DNA of 64,000 bases, from contig JAHQIY010000017.1 in the NCBI GenBank assembly GCA_019054805.1, forward strand, positions 558,001-622,000. Reading direction: 5' to 3'. The notes under the pieces are model-generated. The model saw only the letters and a program-made list of their open reading frames with translations. It was not told the DNA's origin and searched no databases. The stretch's first letter is position 1, and every line of letters begins with the position of its first letter. The DNA is from Brachionus manjavacas. Lineage: Eukaryota; Rotifera; Eurotatoria; Ploima; Brachionidae. The translations under genes and the position numbers were made by a program. Positions 1 to 13,000 of this stretch are shown here, one piece after another.

Positions 1-3000
1 TTGAACAAAATCAGTCCCAGGAACAACCAGAAAAAGAAATAATTCAAGTATCTGGTGACCAAAAAGAGACAAAAGAACAAATACAAGAGAAAGAGACGAT
101 ACCAGTCTTTAATTTTTCAAATGAAATTAATAAAGAGATGAAAGAGGATAAAATTGAATCTTTAAAAGAAGAAATTAAAGAAAAAAAATATGGTAATGAG
201 AAAATAACTATTCCGATCGAACTATTAAAAAAAGCTAATGCCGAAGAAATTTCAAATGTTCAAGAGGAATTTCAAATAACAACAGATTTTGATTCTTTTT
301 TGGAAACAAACAATGAAAAACCAGAATCTGGATCGAATAAAAAAACGCCAATTGAACAAAATAATAAAATTCAAAATATTCATGTTACCGAACAGCCCAC
401 AGAAGATATAAAGCCAATTCAGGAAGATATTAAAATTGAATTGGCTATAGAGGATATAAAACAGGTTGGGGATGAGAAGTTTTTTGATAATATAAAGGAG
501 CACGATTATGATCAAGCAATGCCAGACAAGGAAATACAAGAAATCGAAAAAGATAAGATATTGCAAGAATCATATGAAGTAGATTTTACAACAATTGAGC
601 CTAAGCATGAAGCACTAGTTGAAGAAGTAAATAAAGAAAAAGAAGAATCTTTGCTTCCTGCCGAGGTTCAAAAAGTTTTAGTTCCACAATTAGAAACAGA
701 AGTTGTAGAATCTAAGGAATTAGAAGATTTGAAAGAGGAACCAAAATTGGAAATGATAGTTGCTGAAGAATCTAAATTGAACATAAGACCAGTTGAAGTA
801 GATGAAATTGTTGACCATGTCCAAGCAATGGAACAACATATAGATGAAGTTTTACAAGAAGAACCAAAAATCGAAATTCAGTCATCGATACAGAAGGATG
901 CAATCGAAATAAAGGAACAGATTGAATTAATGGATAAAGAAGAACCACTCCAAATGGAGACATTGCCAAAGGAACAGCATATAGATGAAGTTTTACAAGA
1001 TGAACAAGTTAAGGTAATGGAAGAACAGAAAAGAGAAATTAAGGAACAGATTGAACTAATGGAAAATATAGAACCAATGATTGTAAGTGTGACAGAAGAA
1101 TCAGTCCAAGAGGAGACATTGCCAAAGGAACAGCTTAAAGATGATATTTTCCAGGAAGAAGAAAAAATTGAAATTGAACTGATTAAGAAAGATGAACAAA
1201 CGACTGAAAAAAAAAGAAAAGAAATGACTGAAATATCAGAGCAGAAATTTGAGAAACTTGAAGATTCTAAAGAAAATGAAAAACAAGCTCTGGAAGTATC
1301 TAATCATATTGATATTGTTGAGGTTCATCTTGAACCAGAGCAAATAAAAGAGCTAGAACCAAGTGAAAAAGTTGCAGAAAAATTTATACCAGCTGAAGAA
1401 TTCGAGTTAAAACTAGAGGATCAACAGGCTGAACTTGTGGTTGAAGTACCTGAACAAAATGAGCATATACAAAAAGAAACATTTTCTGAATTGAAAAAAG
1501 AGGCTCGGGCTAGTGAAAAAATTGCAGAGGAAAGAAAAGAATACAATTCTGTTGAAGAACCTAAAGCTTACATTCAAAAAGAAGAGCAAATGCCTTTTGT
1601 ATATGATCAATTGGTGATTGATGAGCCAAAATTAGACTTGATTGAAAATGACTTTGTAATTGTGAATGATATACCTGAACTTAGCGATGATCAAATATCT
1701 GAAAAACCACAGTCTGACCGCAAAAGTGACCAATTAAATGTAGAAATTAGTGACGAAAACATATTCACAGATGATTTCATAACCGAAATTCTGTCTCCAA
1801 AATATGACCAAACAGACTCACTATTTGACACCACTCTGCCTGAACCATCCAAAATCTCCATGGAAAATTTGTTCTTCGCCAATCAGCCGGTTAGGGATGA
1901 ACTACTGGAACAAATGATTTACGATTTGACTGAGACTAAATGTGAGCCTTTGTCAAAAAGTCTGAGCATAAAGACCGAAATTGCGCTAACACCTGTAAAT
2001 ACACCAGAGATTGGTTTCGAAAAACCAAGTTTTCATCTTCAAAAACAGCCTAGTTTCGAGCGTGCTTCTCAACTATCTGAAATTAACCTCGATTTAAAGA
2101 AATCTCAAGATTCCTTCAAAAAATCGGACAAACTTGAGGCCAAAACAAGCTCAACAGAATCATTGTCAAATCTAATTTCTGAACTAAATCAATCGATTCA
2201 AGTCTACAAATCACAGGAGTTGAGCACCGGCTCAGCAGATTCACTGAGCAAAATTTCAAATGATGACGAAGTGGCCAATAAAGCAACCAAAGTGGCTGAG
2301 AGCATTACTTTGGAGCAAACTGTCGACGATTTGATAGACGAGTATGGCAACTTTAAATTCAAGCCATCGTCCAAAAGGCCAAGTCTTAAAAAGCGCAGGG
2401 ATTCAAAACTAGCGCCCAAATTCAGCCAGACATTGGTCGACCAACAATTCAAAAGAGATGACAATTTACACTTGGACTGCTATGTTGAGGGCGAACAGCC
2501 CATCAAAGTCGAATGGTTCCAGAACAAAACAGCTCTTAATCCAACTAAAAATATTGAAATTTACCGCGAACTAGGAGTTTGTTCTCTGGAGATTATCAAG
2601 GCCAGTCAGCAAACTGAGGGCGAGTTCAAATGCCAAGCAAGCAATAAGCATGGTCATGACACCACTGCGTGCAACTTGACCATGATCGACACAGAATCAG
2701 TGGTGTTCAGCGAATTGCTCAGAGATCAGTGGGTTGAGCTAGGAAGTGAAGTGTTTTTGGACTGTACAGTAAAGAACAAAAGGCCTGGTGACACAATTCA
2801 ATGGTACGTGAACGAACATAGAATTGTGCCAACAAGTAACGTGGAAATTTTTGCCGAAATGGGAATCTGTTCCTTACAAATTCGAACCATGAGTGCAGAA
2901 TTGCAAGGATTCTATTGCTGTAAAATTCATAATGCCAATGATGCTGTAATTGCTCAAACTGGCTGTCATTTGGTAATCAAAGACGAACCATTCAGTCTTA

Positions 3001-4071
3001 ACTTGATCAAAGACGAAATCAAGTTGTCTTCTTCTTTTAAAAAAATTCCATTCTTTGTCAACGAATTGAGCAGTTGTGTGACCATTAAAGAGGGCGACAA
3101 TCTTTGTCTATTTTGTCGCTTGAACACGGACTGTGAGCCCAAGCCGTCAATTATTTGGATCAAGGACGGCAGTGTGATCAAGTCTGGCAAGTATTTTGAT
3201 CTAATGTACAATGAAACAAGTGGTGAGTGTCGCCTGTTGGCCGACAATTGTGAAAAGCAAAAGTTCGAGGGAACGTACACATGCGTGGCCACGTTTCCCG
3301 ACTCTCAAATGGACCTGATCAGCAAAACATCGTGTCAAGTTAAAATAATCTCTTACAAGGAAATACTCGAGGCCGAGTCCAATTTAGAAGATGAATTGGA
3401 ATCGGACTCGCTTAATAGGGGAATACCGCCAATGTTTTTACAAGCATTGAAGGATACAGTGTGCGAAGAGGGCGATGATCTTGAACTCATGTGCCAAATA
3501 ATGGGAGCTCCTTTGCCCGATGTGGCCTGCTATTTTACCAAAGACATAACTGATAAATCGGCCATGAAAAAGGTCAAGCAGGAATTGTTGAGCTATAACT
3601 GTGAAACAGGCATTTGTCGAGTGTTCATCAAAAATGTCAGCTTTTATAAAAATGATGGTTTTTACATAATAAAGGCTGTTAACGAGGCCGGATCGTTGAC
3701 CACTGCTTGTCAGGTCAAAATCAAGCTCAAATCCTATCCATTGCTCAACTTGGAATCAGATACCGAGCCTGTGTTTACAACACAACTTCCCTCTAAGATA
3801 ACTGTCATGGATGGTCAAGAAATCTGCTTGACTTGTATTTGCAGTGCTAAGCCTGAGCCCAAAATTGAATGGTTCAAAAGCTCGCTGAATGATCAAGAGA
3901 CATTTTCTCAAGTTGTCTACACAAATGATATCAGATCTTGTTTTGATTCTACAACTGGAAAATGCACTTTGAAAATAAATGACACTTATCCCCAAGATGC
4001 CGGGACTTATAAATGTGTCGCTACAAATTCACTTGGACAAGCTGAGACTGTGGCTAGATTAGCTGTTGAAA
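1..4071 (+). CDS. Exon: acidic Glu/Lys-rich region followed by five Ig domains
   Basis: The frame is already open at base 3, so the exon begins before the window. The first 750 or so residues are low-complexity and rich in Glu, Lys, Ile and Pro, with loose repeats around EQIELM and PKEQ, and are probably disordered and extensible. Five I-set Ig domains follow, starting near 2410 (PKFSQTL), 2698 (VVFSELL), 3045 (IPFFVNEL), 3424 (PPMFLQAL) and 3766 (EPVFTTQL). Each shows the usual Cys, Trp and D-x-G-x-Y-x-C pattern, though the fourth has Tyr where Trp is usual. The exon ends one base into a codon at a GTAAGATAT donor. That donor can join in frame to either 4482 or 8801. Confidence 0.85.
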
Positions 4072-7000
4072 GTAAGATATGCATTTATTTTATTGGAATC
4101 CAAAACAAATTGATTTAATTAAACTTATTGTCAAATTTTTTTTCTTTTATTTTAAAAGGTTTTAAAAAATTTTTCAATTATTTTGATTAAGTTTAAGTAC
4201 TGTGGAAAAAATGTAAATTTCATATTTAGAATTAGTATAATTTAAATTTAAATTCAGTATTGAATATCATAATTGGCAAAAATATTCAAATAAGTTAACA
4301 AGAATCGTCAAGTTTAATAATAGAAAAAATTTTAAAAAATTATTTTATTTTTAGATATCAGCAAATTTTATCAAATTCTATGCAGGTCAAGAATAAAATA
4401 AATTTAATTTTTTTTAAAATAAATCATAATTTAAACAAGGCAAAACATTTTATATTTTTTTTAATTATAAATTTTTTTAAGCATTTGTATACGAGCCAGA
4501 CTCGGAAGAAGCTTCCTTTAATGTTGACATGAGCGAATCGGATGGCACAATTACACCAACGAGCAAAAAATTTGAGACTTATTCAGAATACGAATCAGAC
4601 TCAATTTCGATTAACAAGCAATTATCACAATCATTGACTGGAAGTGAATACTTCACCGCCAATTCTGGATTTACTACCGATTCAGCGGCTTCTTCAAGTA
4701 TTTGGAAATAATTTATATTTAATAAATAAAAAAAACACCAATTCATATATTTAAATTTGGCATCGGATATCATTTAAAAGAGAGAATAATTTTAAGCAAC
4801 CTTTGTGACTATCCAGCACCCTTCCGGTTCGACCGCACTTTTGTACGCCTTATTTGCTTATTTACCTTAATGAATGATCTTCATTTTTAAATAAATTATT
4901 ACCAAAAAATTTTTTGATCTAAATCCCAAACCTTGTCTATCTTTTCCTTAAAAAAAGCACGTTATTTGAACTGAATTGCATAATTTGGTTTGTTTATTAT
5001 GAAATTCAGGTGGACCTAGCTTTCCACTTTAAAATTATTGTTTTGAATTTTCCTTTTTTTAATGTTGAACTGCAATACAATTAGATAATTTACATTTCGA
5101 CATCAAATCTTTGCTAATGAATGCATTATGCTCTTGTTTTGAAAACATTATTTGCTGAATTTTATTGGAGTCTTCTGCCCAAGATGGTTCTTTTATGTGC
5201 TAAATATCATTATTGCTGAAGTTTTTCAATTTTTGCTGGCTAAACACGTTTGATTCAAATGAAAGATAAATTTCATAAAAAAACCCCATCTATGTAAATT
5301 CTTATCCTGAGTGCATTGATTGATAAAGAAAGCATAAACAAGAATATATTGAAAGATAAAATTGTTTTTTAAAACAAAGTTGCTTAATATATTTCATTTA
5401 ATTATTGGAAATATCTTAAATTTATTATTAAAAAATCTTAGAAGTTTGTATTATGTTTCTCTTGATTGCATCTGTTTAAATTCACTTGATTTCTGAAATA
5501 ATGTATTTTGACAAACGATTTAAGTCGATAAAGGTTACAAGTTTTTTTTTTTTTAAAAAGACAAATTTAATTCAAAATTTGTCTTAAAAAGAAAAATTAT
5601 TACAAGTTTACAGAGGAAGTGATCAATTAAAAGAATACGAAAAGTTCAAAAGTTCTTATCAAAAGACATCTATATATGCGCTAATGTTAAGTTGTATGTA
5701 CGATGTAAGAGCTACCATAGAAGTCTCCGCAAGATTCCTGCAGTAGCTGATATTTAATATTATTAAAAAATCATTTTACTTTTTTTTAATTTTAAAAATC
5801 ATTTTATATTTTTAAGAAATATTAAAATTAAATTTAAACTCTTATAATCTTAAATGAATTGTGTGATAATGAATAAAATTCTTATAAATACAAGTGAATT
5901 TTTTTTTGATAACAAAAAAAATTAATCAAACCATTTAACCATTTAAATGATAAAATTGTTATCTAAATAAATTTCGTGAAGAAAATAGTTTAAAATAATG
6001 ATAAAATATAAATTGTTATTCTATAATCTCTGGTTTAATCGAAAGCGCTGCCTTCTTAAGTTTATTGTTTACAAATCTCTGGAATTATTATTCTCTGGAA
6101 AAATATTTTTGTTCAAATTTAGCATCGAATATTTTTGATCCATAAACCAATTCAAGCAAGTCTAATCAGTGTCTGATTTTATTTCGATTTATCACTTGAT
6201 AAGCTAAAATCTGTTGTAAACCAAGCTTGATTTAAGACAAAAATTATTATTTTTATTTATTTATTCCAAGCCAAAAGGCATTTCAAAAAAGATGATTGTA
6301 CAAAATGAATTAATTCAATATAAAAACAAAAAGTTAATTGTATATTAACGCCAAAATTAATTTATTCAACTTAACTCACCATAAAAAAATTAGTTACTTT
6401 GCGGATTTATTATTAGATTCTTTTACCAAATGCGAGGTTTTCGACTCAATCATTAACACTTTGTATAATTTTTCTATCCAGCCTAGTTTTGATCTTTAAT
6501 TCAATGATTTTCAATTTTTCAATAATAAGTTAGTAGTTTTTGTTTGATTTATCTGATCGAGAATATGGTCCATTTTTTCAGCAGGAAATAAAATTAAGAT
6601 CAAATTGAATTGAATTGGAAAAATTAAACAATATTTAAACTTTAAAAAAGCAAATGTTTAAAAATTTTTAAATTTTTTGATAGAAAATTTTGTATTTTAA
6701 TTCTATTTTTAAAATCTTAATTTAATTATACTAGTGTTAATATATTTTAATACGCAAATTTTCGTAAAAATAAAACAGTAGCTATTTAATTGAGTAAATA
6801 TTCAAAAAATTTTATATTCTTAATTATTTAGGCAATTAAATCAATCCGCAAAATGTCAACATTACTAAAGTATTGTGACATAAAATATTCAAATTTAAAA
6901 AAATTAAAATTGATTAATCATTTTTTTTATTTGGACCTAGTCAGCTTTTCTATCTATTGATTAAAACAAATTAGGAAAACTGAATGATCATAAAATTCGT

Positions 7001-10000
7001 CATTCAAACTGATCAAAAAATTAAATTTTTTTACAAGTTTCCTTTTAAATTTGTTTTAATAAATGTCTTCGATTCAAATAATTAGAATACAATCTTTTGC
7101 TAATTGACTACCTCTCTTCTTGGGAATAATTCTAAATAATTTTAGAGCTCCCGTGCTGTTTCTCAAGTTTTAGATAATTATTAAAGTAAAATAGAAGATT
7201 TCAAAATGAACATCCTGATATATTGGGAAAATAAATATCAAAAGTATCAGTTAACTACTTTCATTCAAGACTTCATATTAAATCTAAAATACTGGTTAAT
7301 TTATTTTAATTATTTCCATTTGCAAAACAGCAGAAGCATCTCCTGAATTATTTCCAAATGCCATAATTTCATAATCACCCGTTTTTTTGTATTCAAAAAA
7401 CAGAAAAATATCAATGCTGGTAATCAATTTTTGTAGAAATTAAAAAATTCTAAACAAATCGCTAAGGTGTTTTCTGAAACTTTGGCACTTTGTGGCTCAT
7501 ATTTGGACCATCTTATTTCCACTTTATCCATGTCTTTTGCTTTCAAGATATTTCTTAATTTGGAACTCGGTACAAAAAAACAAATGAATAAATGAGTGGA
7601 AATTTAAAAAAAAATATTATTAAAATCTAAATTTTTTTTTTAAATTAAAATCTCAGCTTCATAAGTTTTTTTCTAAAACAACAAAAACTTTGTAGAAAAC
7701 AGTCAAAAAAATTAATAAATAAAATGTTTTCTGATAATGTTTCATTTATTTATTCTAGATTTATTTAGGGGATTATTAGAATAAAAATAATTAAACAAGA
7801 ATAGTATTTATTAAAATCCAAAATAATAACAAAAAGCTGGTGCTTTAATTAACAGTTAGAACGTGTCATTTGAAATTTAACTAAGGACTTAATTGAATTA
7901 GAGGTTTACGAAATTCACTTCAAATTGAATAGAATATTTCTTTTTATTTTAAATAAAAATCAAAAATAAATAAAATTTCGAGAAAAAATTAGCTTTTTTT
8001 GCTAAAATTTAATCCTAAAATTTGTAGATATCTCAATCTTTAATTTGAATTTTTCAAAACAAAAGTAAGCATTTGCTCAAAAAATCTGTACTGAATTCCA
8101 CGACGCCTAGAGTTTGGTCTTAGCAATTATAAATCGGCTGTAACAAATATCAGCTTTTGTTCAAAATTAAGAGATAAAGAATTTCTCGAATTGTTCAGTA
8201 TTTAGAATGAACTCTAATTATTAGATAACAATGTGGAGTTTAATTATAAATTTGTTTAAACAACCCACTAGTTTTATTTGATAGCAGATTTATTCAAAAG
8301 CGCTTAACATTACAAATCGAATTGGCTTACCAAGTTTGATTGACTTGACTAGATTTGTTGCTGAGCGATGAATTGGAATTGGGAGCCATGTGCGCAATCT
8401 TTCATAATTGAGGCAAATAGCTAAAAGCATTGATTGATATTTGATTAATACTTGTAACGCTATGGATAAATCTTTTCCAAATTTTGTTTTTTTCGGTATT
8501 GGTGTAATATTTCAAGTCGAATTATCTATTCAAACTTGAGAGAATAATAAATTATGGTTCCCTAATAGATTAAGAATAGTTAGGAGCTGAATTAACGAAA
8601 TTAGTTCTCTCTGCTCCTATCCAAGCCAAATATCTATTTAATTCCCTGAATATTTAAATTCGTTCAAATTATTCTTCTATGTTTGAGTTCAATACCTTTT
8701 ATAAATTTATCTATTCCAATTTTGCATGCATCTTTTTTCTTTTTTTTTGTTGTTTTGTTTAAATAAGCTTGATTATCTATCTGAATGCTATTTTGTTTAG
8801 AAAAAAATATTCTCTCACAAACGCTTGACGATGATAGCCTAATGGATGCCAATAGACCAAATTTAAGTCTGCGCTCGTTGGCTAGCTTGGGCGACAGTTT
8901 TGACCAGAGCATTATTCAAGCTAGCCAACCAGCCGAGTTAATCCATGTCGAAAACTCGGAGGAAAACTCAACCGAACACGGTCTTGACACTAAAACTACC
9001 AGAACTGTCAAACAACTAGTTGGAAAATGTCAGAGGATAGGAGCCAAAGAGGCAGTGGGAAGGCAAGTTAGAGAAACCAAGGAGACTTTGGGCGATGGCC
9101 TCAAAGCCTTCTCGGATTATAAAACAGAGTCGATTGTAGGAGAAGACGGCACCCGGTTGACCCGGACTTGCCAAACATCCAATGTGAGATACTCTAGGGG
9201 AAGGTCTCATGATCCATTTTTTTCCTCAGATAACAACCACACTCTAAGCACTCTGACATCTTACAGCCCCTTTAGTCTGCCACCTAGCCGGTCATTTCAC
9301 TCTTATTCAGATAGCCACAAACAATTGTTTTCTTTGGACACTCGGCGAAGTTCGACCCATAGATATTCTGACCAGGGCATGTTTATGAACAGGCAAACTC
9401 CGACCATCAAGGAAATAGTGCCTCCCACATTTTCCTATGAAATAGAAGACTTTAAATTAAAAGAGGGACAGACAGCTTATTTTAAGGGAACAGTAAATGG
9501 CTCCTACCCCTTTGAGACTATTTGGTATCTTGAAAAAGAAAGGATAAAACCAAATAGTCGCATCCAAATAACAATGAAGCAAGACTGTTCGGAAACTTTC
9601 CTCACCGGGCTTATCGATTATATAATTTCGCTCAAAATATTAAACTGTACTCCAGATGATTTAGGAAAGTACACTTGTTATGTTAAAAATGAGGCCGGTG
9701 ATGCTTCATGCTCTGCATATCTGATTTTGGAAGGTAAATGAATACCAAGATTAATAAAAAAGAAAACTAACACACTCCAATATTTTTAATAAACAAAATC
9801 TGATTTAAATTTAATATCTTTTTTTTAATTAAAGAAAATTTTGAAGTCAATGATACAAGATCGTCTGAAAGCTTTGAAAGCTATGCAACAGTTCCAAGAT
9901 GTGGGCCATCTTTATCAATTAATACAGAATCACATATTGAATCAAATCAATCGGCCAAAAATGTAACACAGCACCTGTCAAGTTTAGTGTCGTCAAACGA

Positions 10001-13000
10001 AATAGAGCTTGACCTCAGGCCAAGGTTTACAAGCCGTCTGGCTAACCAATCGGTGGAGCTAGATGAGAGAGTGGTATTTTCGTGCGAGTTTTATTCACAA
10101 ACTCAAATACTAAGAATTAACTGGTATCACAATGGATCTCAAATCGATAGTCAATCGAAATATACAATTAAAAATGAGCAAAATAAAACATCTCTGTTCA
10201 TCTTTAGAGCTAGCTATGAAGATAGTGGAAAATATGAAATAAGAGTAGAAAATAGATACGGATATTCAATTACAGGCGCTAAGTTGTTAGTGGAAAAAAG
10301 TAAGAATTTTTAAAGAAAAATTTACAAAAATAAATTTAAAAATAAAAAAAGAAACAGAAACGAATGAAAAAAGGGCGTCTGTAACAAAAATAATACAAAT
10401 AAAGGACAGAAGAATGCCAGAAAAGAGAAGTAATGAAAATGAAAGAAAAGAAGCAAGATATTCAGTGACAAGAATTTTGCCAGTGAAAAGAAAAATGAGT
10501 GTAGACAGTAGACTATTACAAAAAGAAAAAGAAATGAATATTGTTAAAAGAAGTATAAGTGCCGAAATGAAAAAAGAAAATAAAATGACTCAAAGCTCAG
10601 GAAGAAGATGCTCGGTTACAAAAATAATTCAAATAAACCAGAATCAAAAAGAAAAACGCACCGAGAAGGCAAATATAAAAATAGAAATCGAAAATGCAAA
10701 AAAAGAAATTCTAAAAAGAAAAATGAGCATAGATATTATATCACCAAAACTACAGAAAATAAATATCATAAGACAGGAGAATTCAACTCATGGAACGAAA
10801 AAAAGAGAAGATGTTGAAAGATTTCTAGATACATCTAAGACAAGCTATATCACTTTTGAAAATGAAACATTAAAAGATGAAATAGAGAGAAATTTAAATG
10901 TAAAATGTAATCAAAAAAATAATTTAACAACACTAGAAACCGTCGATTTAAATGATCAAGAAATAAAGGATATAACGAGAGAAGATGTTAATAAAGTTCT
11001 AGATACATCTAAAACAAGCTATATCACTATTGTAAAAGAAACATTAAGTGATGAGATAAAAAGAAATTTAGATGTAAAATTAAATCAAAAAAATAATTTA
11101 ACAACACTAGAAACCGTCGATTTAAATGATCAAGAAATAAAGGATAAAACGACAGAAGATGTTGATACGGTTCTTGATACTACAAAAACCACAAAGCAAA
11201 TAATATCAATAAATCAAAACGAAGCATTTAGAGAATTAGATCAGTTAAAAAATCAGAAACTTAAAAAGGTATATTAAAAATTGTTTATTGTAAAAAACAA
11301 CATTTTTTGGTTTTAAAGCATGTTCATTTTCAATCCGATATAAAAATAGAAAGAAATGAAATCATGTTAAAAAGTAATTTAAATAATTCACTGAAATCTT
11401 TTTCTTTAGAATCTGATCAATTACAAGAAGTAAAAAGTAAATTAAACTCAATTTTTAAAAAAAAAATATATAAAATTGAAAATTAAAGATGTAAGTATTA
11501 TAAACGAAAGAAATGAACCTAAAAATCCCAACCCAAGTAATAAAATAACAATCTTTGATGATAAGGAAAAAGTATATAATGGAAAAATTAAAATGAGTGA
11601 TGGCAAGGAGTCTTTGGATCAATGCGCAAAAATTGTACCACACGATCAAGATGATGGTGCTTCTATTACAGAAAAGAAATTTATTGAAATATTTGAAGTT
11701 AATGAAAAGGATTCAAATGAATTGCAACAAACCCAAGAACTAGAGCCGACTTTAAGAAAAACTGATACCATTGCTTTAAAAGAAAGAGTCGATGAAATTA
11801 TTTCGTATCTTCCTGCAGTACAGGAATCTTTTGACGCTAAAATTGAACCTATTATAAAGCAGCCTTTTGAGCAAAATGTAAATGAGGCAATTGAGCCGTC
11901 TCAAAATCAGCAGTCGTTTAAGACTATTGAAACAAGCTTAATGAGTGTTGGCAAGGAGTCTCTGGATCAATGCGCAAAAATTGTACCACACGATCAAGAT
12001 GATGGTGCTTCTATTACAGAAAAGAATTTTATTGAAATATTTGAAGTTAATGAAAAGGATTCAAATGAATTGCAACAAACCCAAGAACTAGAACCGACTT
12101 TAAGAAAAACTGATACCATTGCTTTAAAAGAGAGAGTCGATGAAATTATTTCGTATCTTCCTGCAGTACAGGACTCTTTTGACGCTAAAATTGAACCTAT
12201 AATAAAGCAGCCTTTTGAGCAAAATGTAAATGAGGCAATTGAGCCATCTCAAAATCAGCAGTCGTTTAAGACTATTGAAACAAGCTTAATGAGTGTTGGC
12301 AAGGAGTCTCTGGATCAATGCGCAAAAATTGTACCACACGATCAAGATGATGGTGCTTCTATTACAGAAAAGAAATTTATTGAAATATTTGAAGTTAATG
12401 AAAAGGATTCAAATGAATTGCAACAAACCCAAGAACTAGAGCCGACTTTAAGAAAAACTGATACCATTGCTTTAAAAGAAAGAGTCGATGAAATTATTTC
12501 GTATCTTCCTGCAGTACAGGAATCTTTTGACGCTAAAATTGAACCTATTATAAAGCAGCCTTTTGAGCAAAATGTAAATGAGGCAATTGAGCCGTCTCAA
12601 AATCAGCAGTCGTTTAAGACTATTGAAACAAGCTTAATGAGTGTTGGCAAGGAGTCTCTGGATCAATGCGCAAAAATTGTACCACACGATCAAGATGATG
12701 GTGCTTCTATTACAGAAAAGAATTTTATAGAAATATTTGAAGTTAATGAAAAGGATTCAAATGAATTGCAACAAACCCAAGAACTAGAGCCGACTTTAAG
12801 AAAAACTGATACCATTGCTTTAAAAGAAAGAGTCGATGAAATTATTTCGTATCTTCCTGCAGTACAGGAATCTTTTGACGCTAAAATTGAACCTATTATA
12901 AAGCAGCCTTTTGAGCAAAATGTAAATGAGGCAATTGAGCCGTCTCAAAATCAGCAGTCGTTTAAGACTATTGAAACAAGCTTAATGAGTGTTGGCAAGG

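Larger units (their letters stand above)
4712..8800. other. 4.1 kb AT-rich gap: intron remainder or intergenic
   Basis: There is no + strand coding block. The minus strand carries scattered coding-like pieces, clearest at 7290-7575 (Ig-like) and weaker at 5068-5204 and 8336-8382. A short hairpin flanked by 10-bp direct repeats is at 5535-5609, and a possible reverse-oriented retroposon tail is at 6250-6295. The rest is AT-rich with no recognised features. Confidence 0.6.
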
